Origin: a virus
Length of the DNA stretch: 21,240 bases
Strand: one strand, 5' to 3'
IMG/VR virus record: IMGVR_UViG_3300000563_000022
Span: 1-21,240 of that record
Shown here: one piece after another, positions 11,750 to 19,753 of the stretch
How the letters are laid out: every line of letters begins with the position of its first letter
Numbering within the stretch: the first letter of the stretch is position 1
Notes under the pieces: generated by a model
Told to the model about the DNA's origin: nothing
The model's input: only the letters and a program-made list of their open reading frames with translations
Database searches by the model: none
Made by a program: the position numbers and the translations under genes

Positions 11750-14700
11750 TCTAGCTCTTCTCCTGTTAAAGGTCGACCTAACATACTCATATGACGTGCC
11801 ACTACCGAGAGCTTGTCCTGACGGTCAAGCTTTTCGTAGTAGAATTGCTCTGCTCTGTCAACTGGAGTGAAATTGATACCTGTAATATAGCGTAACTTAG
11901 CCCAAGGTGCTCTGGCGTCCTCAATATCAATTCTACGGTCAGGATACATTCGGGACAGTTCCCTAAGTGGGGGGAAAAGGTCTTGAAGTAAACTTGCCGC
12001 CCTTGCAGGCATACCAAGAATTCGTTTACCCGAGTCTTTGTCTATTATAGTTTCCATACCTAGTTTATCCCATACACTAAAAGGTAACACTGACATGGGC
12101 CAGGGTGCAGGAACAATTTCACCTTCAAACTTCTCAATAGGTCTAGCTACAGGGAACATATCAATACCTGACGCTTGACCAAAAAGTATACTAACTGCAG
12201 GGTTTACGTTATGAATTAACCCTTCAAGTCCTTCAGTTAACCTAGCCCAATCATTCCAAGCAAACCCTATATGGGCATACACATCATCAGGAGTTTCTGT
12301 TCCTGTAAACTTACTCCATACTTTAGTAAGGTCTTTAGGTACTTTAAATGCTGCATAGTCTTGCAAATACTGTGGCATAGATTCAAGGCGACGTTCTTCA
12401 GGCTCAGAACTAAACCTTAGCATATTATACATCTTTATCTTACGAGCTGTATATTTAGGGTTTTCCAGCAAAGTTTTGATTTGAAATTCTGCGTTCTTAC
12501 GCATCCAAGTATAAAAAGGAATTGCCTTTTTCATAAATCCCTGTTCGAAATCGCTTAACTGGTCATACTGGAACAAGGTCTTCCAACTTCTAAATGCACC
12601 TTCGTTAAGAGCATCCCCAAACTTAGCTCCCTTACGAACTAAATTCTCAGTTTCCCACATAGCGTGAGAGATTCGGCTAAAGTCCTCAATATTACGAGCA
12701 ACAGCCTTTGCTTTAGATACAGGAAAAGAGTCCATAAACCTATCAACTAGCCCCTTCTTTGCTGTACCTCGTATCAACTGCATAAGGTCTTCACCTAAAC
12801 CTAAATACTCATTAGCAGTAAACTGCCCAACATAACCATAGCCTCTAACTCCTCGAGCACTAAACTCACCTAACCATTCCTGACCTGTCTTCCAAACTCC
12901 ACCTATACTTACCTTCTTATCAGGGCGAGCTAAGATGTCAAAGGCTTTACCATAGTATTTTGGTAGGTCAGTAAGGCTCATACCGTCTTGCATCTGACGA
13001 CCTATATTTGAAGCAAGGTTTCTTGCATGAAATGGAAGTCGAAATATAGTTGCCCCAGCTTTCCATAAAGCCATTGATTTGTCCCACCACTGGAGGAACT
13101 GCTTGCCGAGCCTGCCTCCAATTTCAAACTCCTTAATTCCTGTAAGATGACGAACTAAATCATCATCTATAACTCTTACTGGAGCATCTTTAAACCTACC
13201 TAAAAGGGCTTTAGCAGTACCCTCAGGAATTTCCACTAAGTCACCAAACAACCTGTTCTGCTTCTCATAGTCAACATCAAACCTGCGAAGGTGGGTTTTG
13301 GCAGATTTACCCATCTTCTTAATTTCGTTAAGTCGTGCTTTAAGGGCTTTAGCAGTAACCTTAGGCATAGACTCTAGCCCATCGGTATAATTTCGAAGGT
13401 AAGGTACAATTTCACTCAACCTTACTACAGCTTTTTTACCTGAAGGTAAAACCCCATCCATAGTAGCATCCCAAAAATCAGGAGCCCACCTTTGGACATT
13501 ATCTAGCTTAAACAACTCATCTAAAGCCCGTTGCTGGTGGATAATTTTAGCTGTTTCTACTTTATACAAAGCTAACAAAGCAGTAAGGTCCTCTTTAGGG
13601 GTAAACTCTACCGATAGTTTTCTTAGTTCTTTTTGAATCTTTCTTACATTACCAGGGTCTTCTTTGACTATTGACTTTACATAACGAGCAAACCTAGGCC
13701 CAAAGGGAGAGTCTTCCATAGCTACAAGGGCATTAGCTTTTCGTTGGATTTTTTCTATGTCCGTCATCTTAGACATTTGGTCAAGTGCCTCTGATACTTC
13801 TTTATACTCATCCAAAGTTAGTGAGCCCTTCTTCTTGAACAATGCGGGTGGTTTCTGTGCCTTTCCTCGTAAGTGTCTGCCTGGCAGGTATTGTGCTACA
13901 TCCCTTACTAGCCTTTGAGGATAGTAGAAGTTAAGCCCTTCTCGCATAAACTTCTCTATAGTTTCTGGTTTGAGTGCATAAGCATCTACAAGTTCCTGAA
14001 ATATCTCTGTTGAGAAGTCACTTACAGCCTCAAATTTTGCTCGAGTAGTTTGGTCTAAAGGGAGCTCTCCTCGAGCTACTTGACGAAACAACTTAAACTC
14101 TTCCTCTGTAATTTTACCTAACCGTTTAGTAAGATTACTAAGAGCTTCTGCTGTTTCCTTTCTATAGGCATAATTGTTTAAATTTAGCTGTTTAGTTACT
14201 TGTGCAGGAGTAAGTCCTCCCTGAGTAAATGCCCGAGTGATTGTACTTATTGGATTAGTTTCTTTAATAATATCAATAGTTCGTTCAAGTGCTTTTGTAA
14301 CTCCCATTTTGCCTGAAAGGGTTTTGAATAGTTTAACAGGGCCTCCAAGATAGGTAGAAGGAGAAAGCCCTATGTTTAATACTGTACCTAACAAAGGAGC
14401 CCAAGGAACATTGTAGTGGCGAAGTATGTCTATAAAGTCTCCCCGCTCCTCTGCTGTTATCCCTCGCCAAGCCGCTTCTATTACATCATCCTCTCCTTGT
14501 AGTAAAGACCAAGCTACGTTAGCTACAGCATGTTGGTCCCTATTGAGAATAGAGAATACTCTTTCCAACTTACCCATATCTTCCCAAGGATTTTCCCAAC
14601 TCTTCCAAATGTTAGTTTCAGGTGGTTTGAACTCTCCCGTAGCTAAGTCCCTTTCTAAAAACCTAAAGGGGCTAGCTTCGTCAGGAACTCCTACTTCAGG

Positions 14701-14892
14701 CTTTTCTCTAGGTTTGCCGAAGGTAGGAGTAGGTTTATCCGCTGTAACAGACTTGAAGGAAAAGGGTCCTGCATCAGGTCGTTCCCAAAGCCCTCCGTCA
14801 GGGAGCCTACCTAGTTTTATATCTTGAGTAGGAAACCTGAACCTGTTTTTCTCTTCCTCCTCCTGCCTCTTTAGGATATTTCTCCAAGACAT
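11728..14892 (-). CDS. Large ejection/internal virion-like protein (1054 residues)
   Basis: The longest gene of the window, starting at ATG 14892 after GGGGGTGAAG. The N-terminal 100 residues are polar and Pro-rich. A glycine-rich hydrophobic stretch lies at 162-190. Residues 602-636 (W-K-A-G-A-T-I-F-R-L-P-F-H-A-R-N) and 780-822 (F-E-Q-G-F-M-K-K-A-I-P-F-Y-T-W-M-R-K-N) match a pattern common in very large phage virion proteins, the P-F-Y-T-W-x-R-K-N signature. Such proteins, including the LPD38-type group, are thought to be packaged in the capsid and ejected with the DNA. There is no lysozyme or transglycosylase motif. The gene is last in the structural operon, where T7 places its largest internal protein. 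Function is by position and pattern only. Confidence 0.75.
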   Translation of the reverse strand: MSWRNILKRQEEEEKNRFRFPTQDIKLGRLPDGGLWERPDAGPFSFKSVTADKPTPTFGKPREKPEVGVPDEASPFRFLERDLATGEFKPPETNIWKSWENPWEDMGKLERVFSILNRDQHAVANVAWSLLQGEDDVIEAAWRGITAEERGDFIDILRHYNVPWAPLLGTVLNIGLSPSTYLGGPVKLFKTLSGKMGVTKALERTIDIIKETNPISTITRAFTQGGLTPAQVTKQLNLNNYAYRKETAEALSNLTKRLGKITEEEFKLFRQVARGELPLDQTTRAKFEAVSDFSTEIFQELVDAYALKPETIEKFMREGLNFYYPQRLVRDVAQYLPGRHLRGKAQKPPALFKKKGSLTLDEYKEVSEALDQMSKMTDIEKIQRKANALVAMEDSPFGPRFARYVKSIVKEDPGNVRKIQKELRKLSVEFTPKEDLTALLALYKVETAKIIHQQRALDELFKLDNVQRWAPDFWDATMDGVLPSGKKAVVRLSEIVPYLRNYTDGLESMPKVTAKALKARLNEIKKMGKSAKTHLRRFDVDYEKQNRLFGDLVEIPEGTAKALLGRFKDAPVRVIDDDLVRHLTGIKEFEIGGRLGKQFLQWWDKSMALWKAGATIFRLPFHARNLASNIGRQMQDGMSLTDLPKYYGKAFDILARPDKKVSIGGVWKTGQEWLGEFSARGVRGYGYVGQFTANEYLGLGEDLMQLIRGTAKKGLVDRFMDSFPVSKAKAVARNIEDFSRISHAMWETENLVRKGAKFGDALNEGAFRSWKTLFQYDQLSDFEQGFMKKAIPFYTWMRKNAEFQIKTLLENPKYTARKIKMYNMLRFSSEPEERRLESMPQYLQDYAAFKVPKDLTKVWSKFTGTETPDDVYAHIGFAWNDWARLTEGLEGLIHNVNPAVSILFGQASGIDMFPVARPIEKFEGEIVPAPWPMSVLPFSVWDKLGMETIIDKDSGKRILGMPARAASLLQDLFPPLRELSRMYPDRRIDIEDARAPWAKLRYITGINFTPVDRAEQFYYEKLDRQDKLSVVARHMSMLGRPLTGEELEKILEDK

Positions 14893-14905
14893 AACTTCAC
14901 CCCCA

Positions 14906-16810
14906 TCAATCGTCTAACCTGTAAAAAAACCGTTCGTTACCATCATTGTCTACGCCCCATACTAGGTTGTATCGTTTAGCAAGCTCAGGATTTTCCTTCG
15001 CAAGTTGTTCATGTTCTTCTACAGAAATTTCAGGTGCAAGGTCAGCTGTAGGTTCTTCCACTTCTTCCTCTTCCTCTTCCTCAACATCTTCGTCTGAAGG
15101 GTCAATTTTATGTCTTACTGATGTTTCCCTGGGACCTCGTAGTTGTAACTCCCCATAGTGCTTTTTCAAGTGATCAGGTAAGTCATTGTAAGCACTTTCT
15201 GTTATCTGGTCTGGAAGTTGTTGGATTTCCTGCTCCCGTTCACTGAGAGTTTCAGGCTCTCGGGGGAAAAATATCTCTGCTCGTTCTGGGTATCTTTTGT
15301 ACATAGCATCTTCTATAAGTTCTAACCCTCTAGTAGTAGGCACATTAGCCATAATATATTGTATAATCTTGTCTGCATCTTCCGCACTATAGAACTTTGA
15401 ATGTCCTATAAACTTCATAGCCTCATCAACTATAGCTTGAGCTCTAGCTTGGTCTTCAGTAATTTCTACTCCATGGGCGTCTGCATGTTCCATAATTATG
15501 TTAGTAAGTGACTCTATAGCCGCACCCCAAGCAGGACCTTTACGCCCTTCCTTTTCAGTAACAAGGGGAGAGAACAACTCATTAGCCCAAAGACCTATAT
15601 TCCCTCTAGTCTCCATATCTACTTGCTCCATTTTCATCCAGGCTATAAGAGCATTAACATCGCCCTCATCTAATAGAGCCCCAAAGTCTACGGGTACTTT
15701 CTCACCTTCAGGAGTAATTTGGTATAATTGGGAAGGGTATATATTACCTTCTGCATCTCTAGCCCAACTTAGAGCATAATTTTGTTCCATTTCATTACGC
15801 CATTGTTGTTTTTGTAGTTCACCCATTTCATTGTCAGTTTTCATACCTTCAAGTTCAAGGTAAGTTTCTAAGTCCCTACCAGTTAACCCTGCCTCTTCGA
15901 TACTGGTAGGCTCCCACTCACCTGTTTCAGTGTTCCTACGTTCTAAGCGAGGCTCCCACCTGTCGGTGTCTGAGTTATAGTTAAACTTCATCCTAGTTTG
16001 CATATCGTCAAACTCAAACTCAAGCATCTGGTTTTGCATACGCGTCCTTCTTAATTCTTCCTTTATAACCTGCCCTTGAAGCAGTTCCATTTCAAATAGT
16101 TGCTGGACTTGGTCTTTAGTAAGTTCAAAGCCTACAGTCATAGGTTCTCCAATTTCTACTCTATTGTTGTTCTTATCAATACCAAACATGCGAAGAACCC
16201 TAGTCCCATCTTCCTCTTGGGTTTCTTGCCAATCCACTTGTTGGAATCGTGGGTCGTGTACATTAAATACTATAGGGTCATAACCTTCCTGGTCAGGGAT
16301 AAGGGTGTAGTCCCCAGTTATTGGGTCATAGTGGTCCCTATATTGAACTCCCTTTTCAAGTTCAATCGACCACAGTTTACCTCCAGGTCCTACCACTGTA
16401 TGAAAACCATCATGAACAAAGGACTCAGTTTCTATTGGACCTCGATACTTTACTCCTTCTTCCTCTGTGAAGTCAACCCAGTGCCCATGTCCACCTCGGT
16501 CTAACGCATCTACAAGTTCAGGGCTGTCCTGCAGTATAGCAGAAACATCCTCTGTAGGCATATTTCTAAAATGTTCAATTATTTCTCTTGCATACTCTCT
16601 ATCAGCTTCCTGAGCTCGAAGGTCAATTAATTGCTCTGCTTCTTCTGCCTGTGCAGTTGCTAACTTTGTTTGGGCTTCCTGAGCTCCTATACGAGCCTCA
16701 ATCTCAGGTCTATCTCTCAAGTGTTGAAACATAGGCTGTAACTGCTCCATTGCTGTAGCTAAGTGAGACCTTCTACGAGGCACTTGACCTACTATTCTAG
16801 TCTGCGGCAC
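14906..16810 (-). CDS. Structural / internal virion-like protein (634 residues)
   Basis: The start is GTG at 16808-16810, after AGGAGGTGGGAAA; there is no usable ATG nearby. Residues 40-85 form a charged helical or coiled-coil region (A-Q-A-E-E-A-E-Q-L). The central half has many Trp and Glu and looks beta-rich, with repeated W-E-P-x-L-E-R and Y-x-P-I-T-G-D-Y turns. A second helical region covers about 400-520. An acidic run of Glu (about 575-585) near the C-terminus is encoded by a CTTCCT-like repeat. I recognise no family. It lies between the Gln-rich protein and the 1054-residue ejection-like protein, so a virion or ejection role is likely. It is transcribed leftward, and its ribosome site may pair with the preceding stop region (see findings). 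Confidence 0.7.
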   Translation of the reverse strand: MPQTRIVGQVPRRRSHLATAMEQLQPMFQHLRDRPEIEARIGAQEAQTKLATAQAEEAEQLIDLRAQEADREYAREIIEHFRNMPTEDVSAILQDSPELVDALDRGGHGHWVDFTEEEGVKYRGPIETESFVHDGFHTVVGPGGKLWSIELEKGVQYRDHYDPITGDYTLIPDQEGYDPIVFNVHDPRFQQVDWQETQEEDGTRVLRMFGIDKNNNRVEIGEPMTVGFELTKDQVQQLFEMELLQGQVIKEELRRTRMQNQMLEFEFDDMQTRMKFNYNSDTDRWEPRLERRNTETGEWEPTSIEEAGLTGRDLETYLELEGMKTDNEMGELQKQQWRNEMEQNYALSWARDAEGNIYPSQLYQITPEGEKVPVDFGALLDEGDVNALIAWMKMEQVDMETRGNIGLWANELFSPLVTEKEGRKGPAWGAAIESLTNIIMEHADAHGVEITEDQARAQAIVDEAMKFIGHSKFYSAEDADKIIQYIMANVPTTRGLELIEDAMYKRYPERAEIFFPREPETLSEREQEIQQLPDQITESAYNDLPDHLKKHYGELQLRGPRETSVRHKIDPSDEDVEEEEEEEVEEPTADLAPEISVEEHEQLAKENPELAKRYNLVWGVDNDGNERFFYRLDD

Positions 16811-16826
16811 TTTCCCACCTCCTAAG

Positions 16827-16841
16827 GTTCAATCATTGAAC
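16827..16841. repeat. 15-base perfect palindrome, copy 2
   Basis: Identical to 5377-5391. It lies in the 40-base gap before the 634-residue gene, immediately upstream of that gene's ribosome site. CCTAA (16821-16825) and TTAGG (16851-16855) flank it as an outer inverted repeat. Confidence 0.55.
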
Positions 16842-16850
16842 TATTCAAAG

Positions 16851-17693
16851 TTAGGTTAAAAAGTGAGGTACTAATTGTCCTATAAGCTGTAGGATACCTC
16901 CAAAAGCACCTTCACTACCTTCATCCAGGTAACCAATTTGAGTAGGCATACCTAACAACCCTAACATCTCCTGCATAGCCCTCTGCTGAGCATCTCCCTG
17001 CCAACCTAACCCAGCTTGGAGTGCTTGTAAGGCTTGTTGCTGTGCCTGTTGTCCATGACCCAACCCTGCTTGAGCTGCTTGTAGAGCCTGAGCTTGTCGA
17101 GCTTGGTCTAGTTGCTGGGCGAATTGGTGATGCTCTGAACGTTGACCTGCAAGAGCTTCTGCAAGTTCAGTTCCTGCTCTTTGTTGTCCTCTTGCTCTTT
17201 CACTTCCCCAATAAGTGCCAGGACCTACATACTGTTCTGCTATTGCAGGCATTATATCCCGTTGGAAATGAGCTACCGCAGGGTCAGCTACATCTCTCTG
17301 AAACCTTGCGTCAATCTGCTCACCTGTTCGTGGGGTAGCTCCTGCCATTAGTTGGGCTAAAGTGTTTTGATACTGCTGACCCATTTGTTGGGGTTGCATA
17401 AAGGACTCTAACAGCCCTGCATAAGGCATTTGCTGTCCATGTCGCTGTCCAAATGTTTCCATAGCACTACGGAAAAAGGATTCCTGTTCAGGCGACATGG
17501 AAGGTTCTCTATGAATTTCTGGGTCTCTGCCGAACAACCAATTCTTTATACCACTAAAAAGTCCTCCACTTTGAGTACTTACCTCTCCCCCTCCGCGTAG
17601 TCCTCCTGTCCCAGGACCAGGCGAAGGATAGGGCAAACCAGGCATAGAGGAGTTAAACCTCCCACTACGAAAAGTTCTTGCCCTTCCAGGCAT
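16851..17693 (-). CDS. Gln/Ala-rich phage virion (ejection-like) protein (280 residues)
   Basis: The start is ATG 17691-17693, preceded by AAGGAGGTGTAG. Residues 1-45 are Gly/Pro/Ser-rich and disordered. Residues 67-175 contain a helical core (R-D-V-A-D-P-A-V-A-H-F-Q-R-D-I-M-P-A-I-A-E-Q) followed by a G-P-G-T-Y-W-G-S-E-R-A turn. Residues 185-245 are a Gln/Ala-rich amphipathic helix with Q-A-x-Q-A-L-Q-A-A-Q repeats, ending in a hydrophobic tail (I-L-Q-L-I-G-Q-L-V-P-H-F). The 'D-P-x-x-x-x-F-x-x-x-I-x-P-x-I-x-E-x-x-x-G' core recurs, from memory, in many podovirus proteins beside the tail nozzle and ejection proteins. It probably travels in the virion and helps DNA or protein ejection through the membrane. 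Confidence 0.7.
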   Translation of the reverse strand: MPGRARTFRSGRFNSSMPGLPYPSPGPGTGGLRGGGEVSTQSGGLFSGIKNWLFGRDPEIHREPSMSPEQESFFRSAMETFGQRHGQQMPYAGLLESFMQPQQMGQQYQNTLAQLMAGATPRTGEQIDARFQRDVADPAVAHFQRDIMPAIAEQYVGPGTYWGSERARGQQRAGTELAEALAGQRSEHHQFAQQLDQARQAQALQAAQAGLGHGQQAQQQALQALQAGLGWQGDAQQRAMQEMLGLLGMPTQIGYLDEGSEGAFGGILQLIGQLVPHFLT

Positions 17694-17713
17694 ATCTACA
17701 CCTCCTTCAATAC

Positions 17714-17893
17714 TTACAATTCTCCAATAGTAACTCCTCCTGAAGTCGATTCCTCCAGCTCTTGCAGTTCTGCAACTAACTCAGAAAGTATAGCTCTTAA
17801 TTCGAGCTCTAACTCTCGGTTCCAATCTATAAGTTCCTTTAACTTCATGTCAGGTCTTATTGAAGGTACTTGTAAGTGTGATTTTACTCTCAT
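17714..17893 (-). CDS. Hypothetical 59-residue helical protein
   Basis: The frame runs from ATG 17891-17893 to TAA 17714-17716 and is too short for many gene callers. The ATG overlaps the upstream gene's TGA (ATGA), and GGAGGTGTCAGAGAG precedes it, so it is coupled to the nozzle gene. The 59 residues form a heptad-like helix (W-N-R-E-L-E-L-E-L-R-A-I-L-S-E-L-V-A-E-L-Q-E-L) between a basic N-terminus (M-R-V-K-S-H-L-Q-V-P) and a Gly-rich tail (S-G-G-V-T-I-G-E-L). A short coiled-coil fits a connector or virion assembly protein. Function unknown. Confidence 0.75.
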   Translation of the reverse strand: MRVKSHLQVPSIRPDMKLKELIDWNRELELELRAILSELVAELQELEESTSGGVTIGEL

Positions 17894-19401
17894 CTCTCTG
17901 ACACCTCCAAGAACTTAAGGTTAAAAGCCCTTAAGCTGAATACTTCTCCATCCGTACTACGAAGCCTAAACCTTATCTTATAATCAACCGAATCAAAGTA
18001 AGTTTGATACCACTTATATCGAGAACTCAACTCTAAGGTTTTAAGTGGAGTCCAAGTAATACCTTCATCATTTGAATAACTTACTTCTACTTCTGTACCT
18101 GAAAGTTCAAAATCTATTCCTCTATACCTTATATATCGTGCTTGGTATAGTTCTGAAAGGACAAAATCCTTTGATTGCCATTCTAGCGTGAAATGCTCTC
18201 CATGGTCCGTAGCAATTGAAGAGTTAACCAGCCCAATATATCCATCAGATTTTCCTACCACTAGGAAGGGAGTGGTAGCTGTTCCGCCAAAATCTCTGAT
18301 AAGTCCAGCCAAATCTCCAATACTACCTTCTAAATCTCCAATAGTAACTGACTCTGAAGTAACATACCTATCCAACACTGAAGCATTTATGTTATACTTA
18401 AACCATACCCCTTTACGCCAATTATACACATAAACTGTATCAGGCTCTATACTCTCCATAGGAGCTACGAACCACACTTCGTCTCCAAACATTCCAGATA
18501 CAACCCGTTCAACTGCATTTCCTTGTATAAGAGCAGGCATTTCATCCCGTAAACCGTCTCCTACGGGAGTTATAGTCCTACCTCCCTGGTATAGATAAAC
18601 ATTATCTGCACCAAGAAAATAATGACGGTCATTAAGTGCAACTACCCCTCTAGGAGCCACTCCTCCTAAGTGAGCAACTCTAGTTTCAAAGCCAAAAGTA
18701 GTAGGGCTACCTAGATAGGTCATTATAACTATAGAGTTTTCTTTGTAAATTACTAATTCATTGCCTAAGTTTTCTACTGCTACAATTCCTCCCGGAGAGT
18801 CTACTAAGTCGACAAAATCTCCGTTATCAAAATCATCGTAAGTCCCTATAGCAGTCCATCTAACTCTTTGTCTAGTTCGATGCACACTATCCTCAAGAGT
18901 ATCAAACACAACTAGTCTATTGCCAAAGTTTTTTACAAAACTACCTCTTACAGAATCTTGGGCATCAATCTCACTTACTGTAACTCCTCCATCCCATAAC
19001 AGTAGAGGTATATTTATAGAAGCCATAACAAGCTGACCTGTAAATACTGCAGTGTTAATATATTGCCCCCACTCACCAACAGTAGTGTAAGTATCATCTA
19101 ACACTTCCCACTCATTAGTTATACTATTAAGAGAATATATTGTTCCATCTGTACAAGCCATAGTATGAACATTACCATCCAGGTCAGCAAACTGCCTAAA
19201 ACCAAAAATGGGGCCATCTAACGGTAAGTTATCCCCTAATGGCACTACCCCTGCTCTCTGTGTAAGTGCCTGTCCTATCATCGACAAATTCATACAGTGA
19301 GTAGAGGCAGCGTCATTAATCATGGTAGGAGGCATATCTAGTTGGATTCCCTCAAGTGGAGGTCCAACAAGGTAGTTCTCTTCCTTTCTTCTGTACGCCA
19401 T
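17890..19401 (-). CDS. Beta-propeller tail nozzle/stabilisation-like protein (503 residues)
   Basis: The ATG is at 19399-19401. The protein is almost all beta with blade-like repeats, including G-x-x-H-T-M-A-C-T-D-G-T-I-Y near 80, F-G-N-R-L-V-V-F-D near 158 and L-G-N-E-L-V-I-Y-K-E-N near 212. The stretch G-V-V-A-L-N-D-R-H-Y-F-L-G-A-D-N-V-Y-L-Y (about 253-272) is typical of phage proteins annotated as tail nozzle or stabilisation proteins (P22 gp10/T7 gp12-like). A short tandem repeat (I-G-D-L-E-G-S, I-G-D-L-A-G-L, about 350-372) interrupts the propeller. The C-terminal 100 residues look like a beta-sandwich (E-V-S-Y-S-N-D-E-G-I-T-W-T-P-L). Its place after the adaptor matches the podovirus order. 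It most likely forms the end of the short tail. Confidence 0.75.
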   Translation of the reverse strand: MAYRRKEENYLVGPPLEGIQLDMPPTMINDAASTHCMNLSMIGQALTQRAGVVPLGDNLPLDGPIFGFRQFADLDGNVHTMACTDGTIYSLNSITNEWEVLDDTYTTVGEWGQYINTAVFTGQLVMASINIPLLLWDGGVTVSEIDAQDSVRGSFVKNFGNRLVVFDTLEDSVHRTRQRVRWTAIGTYDDFDNGDFVDLVDSPGGIVAVENLGNELVIYKENSIVIMTYLGSPTTFGFETRVAHLGGVAPRGVVALNDRHYFLGADNVYLYQGGRTITPVGDGLRDEMPALIQGNAVERVVSGMFGDEVWFVAPMESIEPDTVYVYNWRKGVWFKYNINASVLDRYVTSESVTIGDLEGSIGDLAGLIRDFGGTATTPFLVVGKSDGYIGLVNSSIATDHGEHFTLEWQSKDFVLSELYQARYIRYRGIDFELSGTEVEVSYSNDEGITWTPLKTLELSSRYKWYQTYFDSVDYKIRFRLRSTDGEVFSLRAFNLKFLEVSER

Positions 19402-19412
19402 AACCTAACCCC

Positions 19413-19677
19413 CTAGAGAAACAATGCCAGAGCAGCTATCAAGACACCCAATACACCTATTATAGCTCCAGCCCTATTTAACACTTTTACTTCCCACTTT
19501 GTAAAACCCCTAGATAGAAATGCTTGTTTTTCTACTCACGTAATCTCTCGTTAATAGCTTCATACTTTTAACTGCGTATCTGGTTTCTATCAAGTCCATT
19601 TGGAGGGTAGTAATACGGTCTGACAGATTGTCAATTTTATCTTCTAGTTTAGTTACTCTAGCCCTTTCTTCTGTCAT
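19413..19677 (-). pseudogene. XhlA/holin-like gene broken by two apparent 1-base deletions
   Basis: The first frame (ATG 19675-19677, TAG 19510-19512) gives 55 residues with a coiled-coil (K-L-E-D-K-I-D-N-L-S-D-R-I-T-T-L). Two -1 shifts in the reading restore one 88-residue protein: one near the AAAA run around 19567, and one near 19539 just before a TAG. The restored tail is E-A-I-N-E-R-L-R-E, then V-E-K-Q-A-F-L-S-R-G-F-T-K-W-E-V, then a membrane span (A-I-I-G-V-L-G-V-L-I-A-A-L-A-L-F-L), ending at TAG 19413-19415. A coiled-coil followed by one C-terminal span is the layout of haemolysin XhlA-type lysis accessory proteins. It may be a true pseudogene, a sequence error in short homopolymers, or a programmed frameshift. 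AAAGGAGG precedes it, 13 bases from the ATG. Confidence 0.6.
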
Positions 19678-19753
19678 TGTGGGTCCACTGCCTCCTTTGT
19701 GTGTTTTCTACTATAACCTCTAAATTAGAATAACTGATTCCTTGTGGGTCACT

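Noticed and set aside
14426-14827. 133-residue + strand frame over the start of the 1054-residue gene
   Set aside because: It is Ser/Pro-rich antisense shadow sequence, has no ribosome site and opposes a strong gene.
16100-16504. 134-residue + strand frame inside the 634-residue gene
   Set aside because: It has no ribosome site, lies antisense to a well-supported gene in a one-directional operon and has a low-complexity, artefact-like composition.
19678-19753. Promoter in the 76-base gap upstream of the XhlA-like gene
   Set aside because: A TATAGT-like element is visible but no matching -35 at proper spacing; AT-rich gaps give such hits by chance.
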